Source: Azoarcus sp. DD4
GTDB lineage: Bacteria; Pseudomonadota; Gammaproteobacteria; Burkholderiales; Rhodocyclaceae
Assembly (NCBI RefSeq): GCF_006496635.1
Contig: NZ_CP022958.1
Span: 4,898,001 to 4,962,000, forward strand
DNA: 64,000 nt
Direction: 5' to 3'
Positions within the stretch are counted from its first letter, which is position 1. Every line of letters starts with the position of its first letter. Below, piece by piece: positions 8,508 through 17,612 of the stretch. Made by a program: the position numbers and the translations under genes. The notes below the pieces were generated by a model. That model saw only the letters and a program-made list of their open reading frames with translations, was not told where the DNA came from and did no database searches.

Positions 8508-9719
8508 ATGATCCAGTTCGGCCTCGACCGCCTGCTCGAAGACACCGCGCTGCGCCGCCCGCTCGCCGGCCGCCGCGTCGCCCTGCTCGCCCACCCCGCC
8601 TCGGTGACGCGCGCGCTCACCCACTCGCTCGATGCGCTCGCCGCGCTGCCGGACATCCGGCTGTCGGCCGCCTTCGGCCCGCAGCACGGCCTGCGCGGCG
8701 ACAAGCAGGACAACATGGTGGAATCGCCCGACTTCGTCGACCCGCTGCACCGCATTCCGGTGTTCAGCCTCTACGGCGAAGTGCGCCGGCCCACCGCCGC
8801 GATGATGGACAGCTTCGACGTGTTGCTGGTCGATCTGCAGGATCTCGGCTGCCGCATCTACACTTTCATCACCACCCTGCGCTACGTGCTCGAAGCCGCC
8901 GCCGCGCACGGCAAGACGGTGTGGGTGCTGGACCGTCCCAACCCCGCCGGCCGGCCGGTGGAAGGCAATCTGCTGCAGCCGGGCTGGGAGAGCTTCGTCG
9001 GCGCCGGCCCGCTGCCGATGCGCCACGGCCTGACCATGGGCGAACTCGCGCACTGGTTCATCGCTACGCTCAAGCTCGACGTCGATTGCGAGGTCGTCAC
9101 CATGCAGGGCTGGCAGCCGGAAGCGGCGCCCGGCTTCGGCTGGCCGCTGGGCGAGCGCAGCTGGATCAACCCCAGCCCCAACGCGCCCAACCTGTCGATG
9201 GCGCGCGCCTACGCCGGCACGGTGATGCTGGAAGGCACCACGCTGTCCGAAGGCCGCGGCACCACCCGGCCGCTGGAGCTGTTCGGCGCGCCCGACATCG
9301 ACGCCCGCGCCGTCATTGCGGAGATGCGCGCCTTTGCGCCGCACTGGCTGGCCGGCTGCGTGTTGCGCGAATGCTGGTTCGAGCCCACCTTCCACAAGCA
9401 CGCCGGCAAGCTCTGCAGCGGCGTGCAGTTCCATGTCGAAGACCCCGCGCACTACGACCACGCCGCCTTCCGGCCGTGGCGGCTGCAGGCGCTCGCCTTC
9501 AAGGCGCTGCGCCGGCTGCAGCCCGACTACCCGCTGTGGCGCGACTTCGCCTACGAATACGAACACGACCGCCTCGCCATCGACCTGATCAACGGCGGCG
9601 AGATGCTGCGCCGCTGGGTGGACGACCCCGCCGCCGGGCCAGACGCGCTCGATGCCTTCGCCCTGCCCGACGAAACCGCATGGACAGCACAGCGCGAGGA
9701 CGTCCTGCTTTACCGCTGA
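8508..9719 (+). CDS. DUF1343 / NamZ-family exo-beta-N-acetylmuramidase
   Basis: Protein of 403 aa of the DUF1343 family, whose characterised member NamZ removes terminal N-acetylmuramic acid from peptidoglycan fragments. Visible hallmarks are GPQHGLRGDKQDN near residue 57, VDLQDLGCRIYTFITTL near 108, the VLDRPNPAGRPVEGN motif and SPNAPNLSMARAYAGT followed by LSEGRGTTRP. No signal peptide is present, so action in the cytosol on imported muropeptides is inferred. The ATG at 8508 gives the family N terminus (IQFGLDRLL); longer frames in this phase run through the DOMON gene and are artefacts. Confidence 0.9.
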   Translation: MIQFGLDRLLEDTALRRPLAGRRVALLAHPASVTRALTHSLDALAALPDIRLSAAFGPQHGLRGDKQDNMVESPDFVDPLHRIPVFSLYGEVRRPTAAMMDSFDVLLVDLQDLGCRIYTFITTLRYVLEAAAAHGKTVWVLDRPNPAGRPVEGNLLQPGWESFVGAGPLPMRHGLTMGELAHWFIATLKLDVDCEVVTMQGWQPEAAPGFGWPLGERSWINPSPNAPNLSMARAYAGTVMLEGTTLSEGRGTTRPLELFGAPDIDARAVIAEMRAFAPHWLAGCVLRECWFEPTFHKHAGKLCSGVQFHVEDPAHYDHAAFRPWRLQALAFKALRRLQPDYPLWRDFAYEYEHDRLAIDLINGGEMLRRWVDDPAAGPDALDAFALPDETAWTAQREDVLLYR

Positions 9720-9843
9720 ACGCGGCGCCGCGCCCGATCGCGCGGCGGCTGACCACGATCAACATTGCCCACCTCGGGCAGTGCTAGAAAGGTTCCGGAG
9801 GCCGGCGGACACCCCGCCGGCGATCTCGACCCGGAGCCTATTC

Positions 9844-11370
9844 ATGACAACAACAAGCCCCAGCCCCGGCAGCGCCACCCCTGCTGCCGGATCCGCCCCC
9901 CTGTCTCACCTGCCCCACCTGCCCGTCGGCCTGCTGGTCGGCGTCGCCGCCGCGCTGGCCATCCTGCTGATGCCGCAGCCCGAGAGCCTCGGCCCGGCCG
10001 GCCAGCGCATCCTCGCGGTACTCGCCTTCGCCGTCATCGTGTGGCTGACCGAAGCGCTGGACTACGCGGTGTCCTCGGTGGTCATCGTCGCGCTGATGGC
10101 CTTCCTGCTCGGCACCGCGCCCTCGCCCAAGGACCCGGCGGTGCTGCTCGGCACCAACGGCGCGCTGCAGATGGGCCTGGCCGGCTTCGCCAACTCGGCG
10201 CTGGCGCTGGTCGGCGCCGCGCTCTTCATCTCGGTGGCCATGACCGCCACCGGGCTGGACCGCCGCATCGCGCTGCGCACGCTGGCGCTGATCGGCACCG
10301 GCTCGCGCCGCATCCTCATCGGCGCGATCGTCGTCACCATCCTGCTGTCCTTCATCGTGCCGTCGGCGACCGCGCGCACCGCCTGCGTGGTGCCCATCAT
10401 GGCCGGCATCATCAGCGCCTTCGGCGTGGACAAGCGCTCGGTGTTCGCCGCCTCCGTCATGATGATGATCGCCCAGGCCACCAGCGTGTGGAACGTCGGC
10501 ATCCAGACCTCGGCGGCGCAGAACCTGCTCACCGTCGGCTTCATGCGCCAGATGCTGGGCGATTCGCCCAGCTGGATGGACTGGCTGGTGGCGGGGGCGC
10601 CGTGGGCGGTGGCGATGTCCTTCGCGCTCTACTTCCTGGCGCGCTGGCTGTTCCCGCCGGAGACCGAACGCATCGAGGGTGGCCGCGAAGCGATGAAGCA
10701 GGCGCTCGCCACGCTCGGACCGATGACCGGCAAGGAATGGCGGGTGCTGCTGATCTCGCTGGCCCTGCTCGGTTTCTGGAGCACCGAGAAGACGCTGCAC
10801 CCTTACGACACCGCCTCCACCACCCTCGTCGGGCTGGCCATCATGCTGCTGCCGGGCATCGGCGTGATGAGCTGGAAGGAAGTGCAGGCCAAGGTGCCCT
10901 GGGGCACGCTGGTGGTGTTCGGTGTCGGCATCAGCCTCGGCTCGGCGCTCTTGCAGACCAAGGCGGCGGTGTGGCTGGCCGACATCGCGGTGGCCAGCCT
11001 GCATCTGGAGACCCTCAGCCCGTTCTGGATCTTCGCCGCGCTGTCGGCCTTCCTCATCGCCATCCATCTCGGCTTCGCCAGCGCCACCGCGCTGACCTCG
11101 GCCATGATCCCCATCCTCATCGCGGTGCTGCAGCGCCTCGGCGGCGACATCAACGTCATGGGCATGACCATGCTGCTCGGCTTCGTCGTCAGCTTCGGCT
11201 TCATCCTGCCGGTCAATGCGCCGCAGAACATGGTCTGCCTCGGCACCGAGACCTTCACCAGCCGCCAGTTCACCCGCTTCGGGCTGTGGATCAGCGCGGT
11301 CGGCTACGGGATGCTGCTGCTCTTTGGCGCAACCTGGTGGAGCTTCCTCGGGCTGCTCTCCACGCGCTGA
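9844..11370 (+). CDS. DASS/SLC13-family anion symporter
   Basis: Polytopic inner-membrane protein of 508 aa with about twelve membrane helices. It resembles sodium-coupled dicarboxylate or sulfate transporters: WLTEALDYAVSSVVIVALMAF early on, the helix-5 region VTILLSFIVPSATART, and the C-terminal SFGFILPVNAPQNMVCLG, corresponding to the family signature with an asparagine-proline substrate loop. Substrate (sulfate, di- or tricarboxylate) cannot be decided. The start at 9844 has GGAG upstream. It stands alone between namZ and the M48 gene. Confidence 0.88.
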   Translation: MTTTSPSPGSATPAAGSAPLSHLPHLPVGLLVGVAAALAILLMPQPESLGPAGQRILAVLAFAVIVWLTEALDYAVSSVVIVALMAFLLGTAPSPKDPAVLLGTNGALQMGLAGFANSALALVGAALFISVAMTATGLDRRIALRTLALIGTGSRRILIGAIVVTILLSFIVPSATARTACVVPIMAGIISAFGVDKRSVFAASVMMMIAQATSVWNVGIQTSAAQNLLTVGFMRQMLGDSPSWMDWLVAGAPWAVAMSFALYFLARWLFPPETERIEGGREAMKQALATLGPMTGKEWRVLLISLALLGFWSTEKTLHPYDTASTTLVGLAIMLLPGIGVMSWKEVQAKVPWGTLVVFGVGISLGSALLQTKAAVWLADIAVASLHLETLSPFWIFAALSAFLIAIHLGFASATALTSAMIPILIAVLQRLGGDINVMGMTMLLGFVVSFGFILPVNAPQNMVCLGTETFTSRQFTRFGLWISAVGYGMLLLFGATWWSFLGLLSTR

Positions 11371-11489
11371 ACCCTGCGCGGCATGCCGGCGGCGCCTGCG
11401 GCCGGCATGCCGTGAGTTTTGCCCGCGACGACTGCATGGGCCTGGGCTATGTTGCGGCCAAAACAACAAGCGCCGCCGGCCCAGATCCC

Positions 11490-13016
11490 ATGGACGATCA
11501 ACAATACGAATACCTCGTCCGTCGCCTCGAACTCGAAGCACACGACAACCCCACCCGCTTCCGCAGCAAGGTGCTCGCCGTCAGCGGCATCGCCTACCTG
11601 ACCCTGGCCGCCACCCTGGCGCTCGTCGCCGGCCTCGCGCTGCTGGTCTTCCATCTGGTGCGCGACAACCGCAGCACCTGGCTGCTGTTCCAGCTCGGCC
11701 TCATGGGGCTGGGGCTGCTCGGCGTCCTCTACACCGTGCTGCGCGCCTTCCTCACCCGCCTGCCGCCGCCTCCCGGCCGCGAGGTCAGCCGCGACGAAGC
11801 GCCGCGCCTGTTCGAACTGATCGACCGGGTGCGCGACAAGCTCAAGGGGCCGCCGCTGCATCGCGTGGTGATAGATCGCTCGTTCAACGCGGCCATCGCC
11901 CAGGTGCCGCGCTTCGGCCTGTTCGGCGGCCATCGCAACCACCTCATCATCGGCCTGCCCTACCTGCAGGCGATGTCCACCCGCGAAATGGCGGCCACAC
12001 TGGCGCACGAATACGGCCACCTCACCGGTGCCCACGGCAAGGTCAGCGCCTGGGTATATCGCCAGCGCGTCACCTTCGGCGCGCTGATGGACAAGGTGCA
12101 GGGCACCGACGGCGACTGGCTGGACAGCCTGCTGCACGCCGGCCTGCGGCGCTTCGCGCCCTACTTCAACGCCTATACCTTCGTGCTGTCGCGCGAGGAC
12201 GAATACCAGGCCGACGCCGCCGCCAGCCACGCCGCCGGACGCACCGCCAACGCCAGCAGCCTGTGCCGCGGCGAACTGCTCGGCCGCTGGTTCGCCGAAG
12301 ACTACTGGCCGCGCCTCTATGCTCAGGCCAGCCACCGCGCCAGCCCGCTGCTCCCGCCCTTCGCCGCGATGCAGGCCGCCTTTGCCGCCAACTACGGCGA
12401 GTGGAGTACCACCGAACGGCTGGACGAGGCGCTGCAGCGCCGCTCGGACCTGCACGACACCCATCCCTGCCTGCGCGACCGGCTCGATGCCATCGAGCGC
12501 AAGCCGGCACTGCCGCTGCCGGTGGAGAAGACCGCCGCCGACATGCTGCTGCGCGAGTTCGCCGACGTGCTTGCGCGCGAGTTCGACGAAGCCTGGTGGG
12601 CGGAAGAGCGGGCCGAATGGCAGGCGCACTACGGCAAGCAGAGCGAGTTCCGGCGGCGGGTGGCGGAATTGTCGGCGCGGCCGCTCGACAGCCTCGGCCC
12701 CTTCGAGCTGCAGGAACTCGGCACGGCGCTGGTGGGTTGCGGGCGCGACCGCGATGCCCGCCCGGTGCTGGAATACCTGCTCGCGCGCCCGGACGGCCCC
12801 TTCCCGCGCGCGCGGCTGATCTACGGCCGCCTGCTGCTGGGCGCCGGCGACGAACGCGGCCTGGAGCAGCTCGCGCGCGCCGCCGGCGAGGACGAGCGCC
12901 TGACCGAGCAGTGCGCCCGCGACGGCTACGTCTGGCTGCGCAAAGCCCGCGGCGAGGCGGAAGCGGCCGACTGGGCGGAACGGCTGTCGAGCCGCGCCGC
13001 CTGGCCGCTCGCCTGA
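11490..13016 (+). CDS. M48-family metallopeptidase, membrane-anchored
   Basis: Predicted zinc endopeptidase of 508 aa. Two hydrophobic segments lie at about residues 32-55 and 65-88. The catalytic LAHEYGHLTG near residue 170 is the HExxH zinc site, and SREDEYQADAAAS near residue 233 supplies the third zinc ligand (Glu). The C-terminal third is helical and tetratricopeptide-like (LGPFELQELGTALVGCGRDR and following). Homologues (HtpX/YugP type) act in membrane protein or envelope quality control; the substrate is unknown. The ATG at 11490 was chosen because it precedes the family N terminus. Confidence 0.87.
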   Translation: MDDQQYEYLVRRLELEAHDNPTRFRSKVLAVSGIAYLTLAATLALVAGLALLVFHLVRDNRSTWLLFQLGLMGLGLLGVLYTVLRAFLTRLPPPPGREVSRDEAPRLFELIDRVRDKLKGPPLHRVVIDRSFNAAIAQVPRFGLFGGHRNHLIIGLPYLQAMSTREMAATLAHEYGHLTGAHGKVSAWVYRQRVTFGALMDKVQGTDGDWLDSLLHAGLRRFAPYFNAYTFVLSREDEYQADAAASHAAGRTANASSLCRGELLGRWFAEDYWPRLYAQASHRASPLLPPFAAMQAAFAANYGEWSTTERLDEALQRRSDLHDTHPCLRDRLDAIERKPALPLPVEKTAADMLLREFADVLAREFDEAWWAEERAEWQAHYGKQSEFRRRVAELSARPLDSLGPFELQELGTALVGCGRDRDARPVLEYLLARPDGPFPRARLIYGRLLLGAGDERGLEQLARAAGEDERLTEQCARDGYVWLRKARGEAEAADWAERLSSRAAWPLA

Positions 13017-13020
13017 GGGT

Positions 13021-13401
13021 TCAGCCGGGCTGCTGGCCGGCCGCCTGTTGCGCGGCGATGTCGGCGCGGATCTCGTCCATGTTCAGCGTGCGCACGCCGT
13101 CGATCACCTGCTGCAGCGCGCTCGCCGGCAGTGCGCCGGATTCGCGGAACACCATGATGTTGTCGCGGACCGCCGCCAGCGTCGGCACCGAGCGGATCTG
13201 GAAGGTGGCCGCCAGTTCCTGCTGGGCATCGGTGTCGATCTTGCCGAACACGATGTCCGGATGCGCTTCGGCCGCCGCCTCGAAGATGGGGCCGAAACTG
13301 CGGCAGGGGCCGCACCACGTCGCCCAGAAGTCGAGGAAGACGATGGGGTTGTTCTCGATGACCTCGTTGAAGTTCTGGTCGGTGATTTCGATGGTGGGCA
13401 T
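13021..13401 (-). CDS. Thioredoxin-family protein
   Basis: Small cytosolic thiol-disulfide protein of 126 aa with the active-site motif FWATWCGPCRSFGP near residue 30 and the cis-proline loop IRSVPTLAAVRD near 73. The C-terminal 25 residues (MDEIRADIAAQQAAGQQPG) extend beyond the usual thioredoxin length of about 108. It converges tail-to-tail with the M48 peptidase gene, with only four bases between stops. Confidence 0.92.
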   Translation of the reverse strand: MPTIEITDQNFNEVIENNPIVFLDFWATWCGPCRSFGPIFEAAAEAHPDIVFGKIDTDAQQELAATFQIRSVPTLAAVRDNIMVFRESGALPASALQQVIDGVRTLNMDEIRADIAAQQAAGQQPG

Positions 13402-13554
13402 GGCGATGGCTCCGCGTGGGTCGGAAAGTTGGGGTTGGCCGGGTCGAACTACTTAATTGTCTGCTGGCTGCATGCGGCTTGCATGGCACGGCCGCGGGCA
13501 GGAATGCCGGAGCAGGGCTAGAATCGGCCTCTGTCGACATACGGAGCCACAAGC

Positions 13555-13860
13555 ATGTTCCTTGCCATGAATCGCTTCAGAATTGCCCGCGGCCACGAGG
13601 AAACCTTCGTCGCCCACTGGCGCCAGCGAGAAAGCTATCTGGACCAGGTGCCGGGCTTCGTCCGCTTCCACCTGCTGCAGGGGCCGCAGACCGAAGAGTA
13701 CACGCTGTTCGCGTCGCACACCGAGTGGGAATCCGAACAAGCCTTCGAAGACTGGACGCGATCCGACGCCTTCATGAAGGCGCACGCCAATGCCGGCAAG
13801 AGCCCGCGCGAAATCTACATGGGCCCGCCGCAGCTGGAGCTGTTCAACGCCGTGCTGTGA
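13555..13860 (+). CDS. Antibiotic biosynthesis monooxygenase (ABM)-domain protein
   Basis: Small protein of 101 aa with the ferredoxin-like ABM fold: MNRFRIARGHEETFVAHWRQR, then VPGFVRFHLLQGP, TLFASHTEWESEQAFEDW and a C-terminal FMKAHANAG. Homologues include heme-degrading IsdG/HmoA-type enzymes and cofactor-free oxygenases. The sequence pattern (N near residue 6, W near 60) fits the heme-degrading subgroup, but that is inference. The start has a CATACGGAG-like site upstream. Confidence 0.8.
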   Translation: MFLAMNRFRIARGHEETFVAHWRQRESYLDQVPGFVRFHLLQGPQTEEYTLFASHTEWESEQAFEDWTRSDAFMKAHANAGKSPREIYMGPPQLELFNAVL

Positions 13861-13891
13861 ACGCTGGCGAAGCGGGCAGCGCGGTACGAAC

Positions 13892-14353
13892 TCAGAACCA
13901 GCGGCGGACCCGGCGGCAGTAGTCCGCGTACTGCATTCCGAACTTCGCCTCCAGCGCCCGCTCCTCCGGCAGCACCTGGAAGCGGGTGACGTAGGCCGCG
14001 AACACCACCGGCCCGCCCAGCGCACCGACGGCATCGAAGCGGATCGCGTAGGCCAGCAGCAACAGCACCAGGCTCAGGTACATCGGATTGCGGGTGAAGC
14101 GGTAGATGCCGTGCGTCACCAGCGCCGCAGCGCGTTCCGGGTGCATGGGGTTGATGGTGGTGTGCGCCCGCCGGAATGCAACGAAGGCGGCCAGCACCAG
14201 CGCGGCGCTGAACTGCGAGATCGCCACCGACACCGCAATGCGCAGATCCCAGCTGGACGCCATGACCTGCGTGTCGCGCCAGTACAGCCACATGCCCGCG
14301 GCGATGGCCAGCGCGACGAAGGGAGCAGGCAGCTTGGTTTCGAGGAACGCCAT
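13892..14353 (-). CDS. Isoprenylcysteine carboxyl methyltransferase-family membrane protein
   Basis: Integral membrane protein of 153 aa with about four to five helices. The family core is at the C-terminal half: LVTHGIYRFTRNPMYLSLVL, followed by RFQVLPEERALEAKFG and YADYCRRVRRWF. These correspond to the SAM-binding and catalytic region of ICMT/phospholipid methyltransferase-like proteins. Bacterial members are mostly uncharacterised; the substrate is unknown. The start at 14353 (MAFLETKLPAP) was preferred to 14413, which adds a hydrophilic leader. Confidence 0.84.
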   Translation of the reverse strand: MAFLETKLPAPFVALAIAAGMWLYWRDTQVMASSWDLRIAVSVAISQFSAALVLAAFVAFRRAHTTINPMHPERAAALVTHGIYRFTRNPMYLSLVLLLLAYAIRFDAVGALGGPVVFAAYVTRFQVLPEERALEAKFGMQYADYCRRVRRWF

Positions 14354-14486
14354 GGCTGTTGTTCTGAAATCTGACGTATGAACTGGGCAGACCGGAAGCA
14401 GGCCGGTACGCAAACTGAATCATGAACCAGATAGGGCCTGCAGGCCAAGCCGTGGCGCACCTGGACCGCCGCCGCGCACCCGCGAA

Positions 14487-15518
14487 CTACGGCCGGGCAT
14501 AGGCAGGAATGCGAAATCGCCGGCGATACGCGCTCGGGGCGAGGCCGGTGGTGCGCCTGAACAGCCGCCGGAAGAAGGCCGGATCTTCGTAACCCACCCG
14601 CCAGCTGATCTCGTCGATCGACACATCGGTGCGCTCCAGTCGGCGCTTGGCGTCCTCGATGCGCAGGCGCTGGACGTAGGCGATGGGCGTGAGGCCGGTG
14701 GCACTGGCGAAGCGCCGCTTGAAGGTGCGCTCGGCAAGCCTGGAGCGCTTGATCACCTCCTCCACCGGATTGGCGACCGAGAAGTGCTCGCTCAGCCACT
14801 GCTGCGCGCCGCGGATCTCGCCGTCGCCGTGGTCGGCCCTGCCCTCGAACACCATGTAGGGCGTGAGACCGTCCTGGTGCCATTGCAGCGCGAACATGCG
14901 CGCCACCTCCTGCGCAACGGTCGCGCCGGCGAAGCGCGCGATGAGGTAGAGCACCAAGTCGTGCCAGCTGGTCGAGGCACCCGAACTGACCAGCTCCTCG
15001 TGCAGCCCCGAGATCACCAGCACCCGCTCCGGGTGGATCGCCACCGCGGGATAGGCCGCGGCGAAGGCCTGCGCATAGCCGAAATGCACCGTCGCATCCT
15101 TGCCGTCGAACAGCCCCGTTTCGGCCAGCAAAAAGACGCCCGAACAGGCCGAGCAGAGCACGGCGCCGCGTGCATGCATCGCGCTCAGCCAGGCCACCAG
15201 GCGGGGATAGCGGCCCTGCTCCCAGCCCGGCGAACGCAACAGCAGCGACGGCACGATCACGATGTCGCTGCTGTCGACGGCGTCGATCGCGCGCTGCACC
15301 TCGAACGGCACCCCGCTCGCCAGCGGCAGCGGCCCCGTGGCCTCGCCCACGACCTCCACCTGGAAAGGCGGCGGCGCACCGGCCGGGGTGGCGCCCATCA
15401 GCGCGATCCCGTTCATCACGTCGAAGATGCCCGCCAGCGTGGACACCACCGCATCGGGGAAAGCCACCAGGCTGACCCGACAGGGGCGCGATCGAGCGGG
15501 ATTGGACGGAGTGGTCAT
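14487..15518 (-). CDS. GlxA-type AraC-family transcriptional regulator
   Basis: DNA-binding regulator of 343 aa. The N-terminal 190 residues form a DJ-1/PfpI (class I glutamine amidotransferase-like) domain, with SDIVIVPSLLLR and the nucleophile-elbow region GAVLCSACSGVFLLAETGLFDG. The C-terminal part is an AraC helix-turn-helix pair: LAERTFKRRFASATGLTPIAY and ISWRVGYEDPAFFRRLFRRTT. Its ligand is unknown. It is divergent from the methyltransferase gene at 15644 and may control it. Confidence 0.9.
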   Translation of the reverse strand: MTTPSNPARSRPCRVSLVAFPDAVVSTLAGIFDVMNGIALMGATPAGAPPPFQVEVVGEATGPLPLASGVPFEVQRAIDAVDSSDIVIVPSLLLRSPGWEQGRYPRLVAWLSAMHARGAVLCSACSGVFLLAETGLFDGKDATVHFGYAQAFAAAYPAVAIHPERVLVISGLHEELVSSGASTSWHDLVLYLIARFAGATVAQEVARMFALQWHQDGLTPYMVFEGRADHGDGEIRGAQQWLSEHFSVANPVEEVIKRSRLAERTFKRRFASATGLTPIAYVQRLRIEDAKRRLERTDVSIDEISWRVGYEDPAFFRRLFRRTTGLAPSAYRRRFRIPAYARP

Positions 15519-15643
15519 GGCGCAGGCTGCAGTGGCACGAACGAACCGATTCTAGGCCATCCCGGCTCTTCAGCAGACGGCCCGCCATCCCGATCATGGC
15601 GCCACCTACCCGGTACGCGAAACCACCCGCAAGGAGCGCCATC

Positions 15644-16711
15644 ATGCACACAAGCACCATCGATCAAGCCAGGCTGGAATCTTTCGTCAACCGCGCCGTG
15701 GGCGACCTCTCTTCCGCCTACGGCGGCGTGATGGTCAGCCTGGGCAGCAAGCTCGGCCTCTACAAGGCCATGGCGGGCGCCGGCCCGCTCAGCGCCGCGG
15801 AACTGGCCGCCCGCAGCGGCTGCGCCGAACGCTACCTGCGCGAATGGCTCAACGCCCAGGCTGCCGGCGGCTATGTGGATTACCACGCCGTCAGCGACAC
15901 CTACGAACTCTCGCCCGAGCAGGCCGTGGTGCTGGCCGACGAGGACAGCCCGCTGTTCATCCCTCACGCCTGGCAGGTGCCGGCATCGATGTGGTTCGAC
16001 GAGGAGAAAACCCTGGAGGCGTTCCGCACCGGCAAGGGCGTGGCCTGGGGCGAGCACGACGGCCGCCTGCAATGCGGCGTCGCCGCCTTCTACCGGAACG
16101 GCTACCGCGCCAGCCTGGTGCCACAGTGGCTGCCCGCGCTCGACGGCGTGGTCGAACGGCTGGAAGCCGGCATCGCCGTGGCCGACGTCGGCTGCGGCCA
16201 CGGCCACTCCACCGTGCTGATGGCGCAGGCGTTCCCGCGTTCGAGCTTCCACGGCTACGACGCGCACCCCGCCTCGATCGACGCCGCCAGGCACAACGCG
16301 ACCAGGGCGGGCGTCGGCGAACGCGCGCGCTTCGAGGTGAGCCGGGCGACCGACTACCCCGCCCGCCAGTACGGGCTGATCTGCTTCTTCGACTGCCTGC
16401 ACGACATGGGCAACCCGGTCGCCGCCGCCCGCTACGCCGCCGAAGTGCTGGCCCCCGGCGGCACGGTAATGCTGGTCGAACCCTTCGCCCACGACCGCGT
16501 CGAGCACAACCTGTCGCCGGTCGCGCGGCTGTACTACGCCGCCTCCAGCACCATCTGCTGCGCCCACGCGATCTCGGAAGGCGGCGAACTCGTGCTCGGC
16601 GCCCAGGCCGGCGAAGCGCAGCTGGCGGCGGTGTTCCGCCAGGCCGGATTCAGCCACTTCCGCCGCGCGGCCGAGACCCCGTTCAACCTGATACTGGAAG
16701 CGCGGCGCTGA
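15644..16711 (+). CDS. Class I SAM-dependent methyltransferase with winged-helix N-terminus
   Basis: Protein of 355 aa. Residues 1-105 look like the winged-helix dimerisation domain of Rv2258c-like methyltransferases (SKLGLYKAMAGAGPLSAAELAA, then GCAERYLREWLNAQAAGGYV). The SAM motif I is VADVGCGHGHSTVLMAQ near residue 185; FFDCLHDMGNP is the motif IV region and LAPGGTVMLVEPF follows. The substrate is unknown. The ATG at 15644 has AAGGAG upstream; the longer frame to 15596 lacks one. It is transcribed away from the GlxA-type regulator. Confidence 0.9.
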   Translation: MHTSTIDQARLESFVNRAVGDLSSAYGGVMVSLGSKLGLYKAMAGAGPLSAAELAARSGCAERYLREWLNAQAAGGYVDYHAVSDTYELSPEQAVVLADEDSPLFIPHAWQVPASMWFDEEKTLEAFRTGKGVAWGEHDGRLQCGVAAFYRNGYRASLVPQWLPALDGVVERLEAGIAVADVGCGHGHSTVLMAQAFPRSSFHGYDAHPASIDAARHNATRAGVGERARFEVSRATDYPARQYGLICFFDCLHDMGNPVAAARYAAEVLAPGGTVMLVEPFAHDRVEHNLSPVARLYYAASSTICCAHAISEGGELVLGAQAGEAQLAAVFRQAGFSHFRRAAETPFNLILEARR

Positions 16712-16745
16712 CAACGACCGGGGCGCGGGCCTGCTGGAATGGTCT

Positions 16746-16765
16746 GCCCGGGTACATGCCCGGGC
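16746..16765. terminator. Perfect inverted repeat between convergent genes
   Basis: A 7-bp perfect stem (GCCCGGG/CCCGGGC) with a 6-nt loop lies between the methyltransferase gene and the last cassette gene of the integron. There is no T-run on either side, so intrinsic termination is only possible. It also marks the approximate outer edge of the cassette array. Confidence 0.4.
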
Positions 16766-16771
16766 GGCCGC

Positions 16772-17146
16772 TCACCCAACCGACCCAAGGTCTTCGGCAA
16801 ACATGATGCGATGCCCGTCGGGCGTGGTCACCATGAACTCCCGCATCCCCCACGGCTTGCTCTCCGGCGCCGGAAGCGATGCCAATCCACGCGCCCGGAA
16901 CTCCTCGTGAAGCGCATCGACGCCCTCGACCACCACATAGGCGAAATACGAGTGATCCTTGATCTGGCCGGCGGGAATCTCGTCGGGGCAATGCCCCAGC
17001 ATCAAACGAAATCCGCCCCGGGAGAGAAAACACCAGCCGTCGGCCTCAAGATCGACCGTGAAGTCCAAGCTGTCGCGGTAGAAGGCAACGGAGACCGGCA
17101 GGTCTTTGACCGCCAGCACACTACGGACCTGTTTGAACTCGGGCAT
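16772..17146 (-). CDS. VOC (glyoxalase/bleomycin-resistance) family protein, last cassette gene
   Basis: Protein of 124 aa with the vicinal-oxygen-chelate layout: FKQVRSVLAVKDLPVSVAFYRDSLDF at the start, a GGFRLMLGH strand, SYFAYVVVEGVDALHEEFRARG, and the C-terminal MREFMVTTPDGHRIMFAED. Metal-ligand positions of the family are partly present (His in GHCP, Glu in MREF and FAED). Members range from glyoxalases to drug-binding resistance proteins; the role here is open. It lies on the cassette strand with an AAGGA site upstream, and is probably the last cassette of the integron. Confidence 0.85.
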   Translation of the reverse strand: MPEFKQVRSVLAVKDLPVSVAFYRDSLDFTVDLEADGWCFLSRGGFRLMLGHCPDEIPAGQIKDHSYFAYVVVEGVDALHEEFRARGLASLPAPESKPWGMREFMVTTPDGHRIMFAEDLGSVG

Positions 17147-17170
17147 GCGTCTTCCTTGTGTGATTCTTCT

Positions 17171-17230
17171 GCCGCCAACGTGGCGGGTTGTCCGCAGGCG
17201 TGCATGCAGCGTGAGGCCGCTGCATCAGCT
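17171..17230 (-). other. Possible degenerate attC
   Basis: Between the second DUF1330 gene and the VOC gene there are two inverted repeats: ATGCAGCG/CGCTGCAT (17204-17225, 6-nt loop) and CCGCCA/TGGCGG (17172-17186). The DUF1330 stop codon lies at the edge, as in other cassettes of the array. The core sites do not match the RYYYAAC and GTTRRRY consensus, so the call is tentative. Confidence 0.3.
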
Positions 17231-17519
17231 ACACGCCCGACACGATTCTGACGTCGCGCTCGGCGGAATTGCCCAGCACCGCCAACGCAGCCTGGTACTC
17301 CGGGCTTTGGTAGGCGGCCATGGCACGCTCCACGCTTTCGAACTCGATGATGACAATGCGCTGATGAACGCCGTCTTCATAGGCCTGTGCGGCCTCTCCC
17401 CGCGCAAGGAATCGCCCTCCACACGCTTCAATCGCCGGACCCGCAAGCGCTGCGTAGCGCGCGAGTGCGGCCTCGTCTGTGACTGATCGATAGCTGGTGA
17501 CCCAATATCCCTTCGGCAC
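17229..17519 (-). CDS. DUF1330-family protein, cassette gene
   Basis: Small protein of 96 aa with the DUF1330 dimeric alpha-beta-barrel pattern: PKGYWVTSYRSVTDEAALARYAALAGPAIEACGGRFLARG (shown here in parts), then HQRIVIIEFESVERAMAAYQ and SPEYQAALAVL. Family function is unknown; the fold is related to ABM monooxygenases. I chose GTG 17519 because AGGTGG precedes it and the protein then begins PKGYW, like the other DUF1330 gene nearby. The longer frame to 17630 runs into the attC site of the preceding cassette. Confidence 0.8.
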   Translation of the reverse strand: MPKGYWVTSYRSVTDEAALARYAALAGPAIEACGGRFLARGEAAQAYEDGVHQRIVIIEFESVERAMAAYQSPEYQAALAVLGNSAERDVRIVSGV

Positions 17520-17612
17520 GATTTCCACCTCGATGGGCAAGGAAGAAGGATTTCCGGCGCGCCAGGCGGTACTGGCTGTAGGCGCTGAGATGGTCGTTGG
17601 GTTCGATGCCGC

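Noticed and set aside
7770..9719. 649-aa fusion of DOMON-region sequence with NamZ
   Set aside because: The first 246 codons are an out-of-frame shadow of the DOMON gene; the family start is at 8508.
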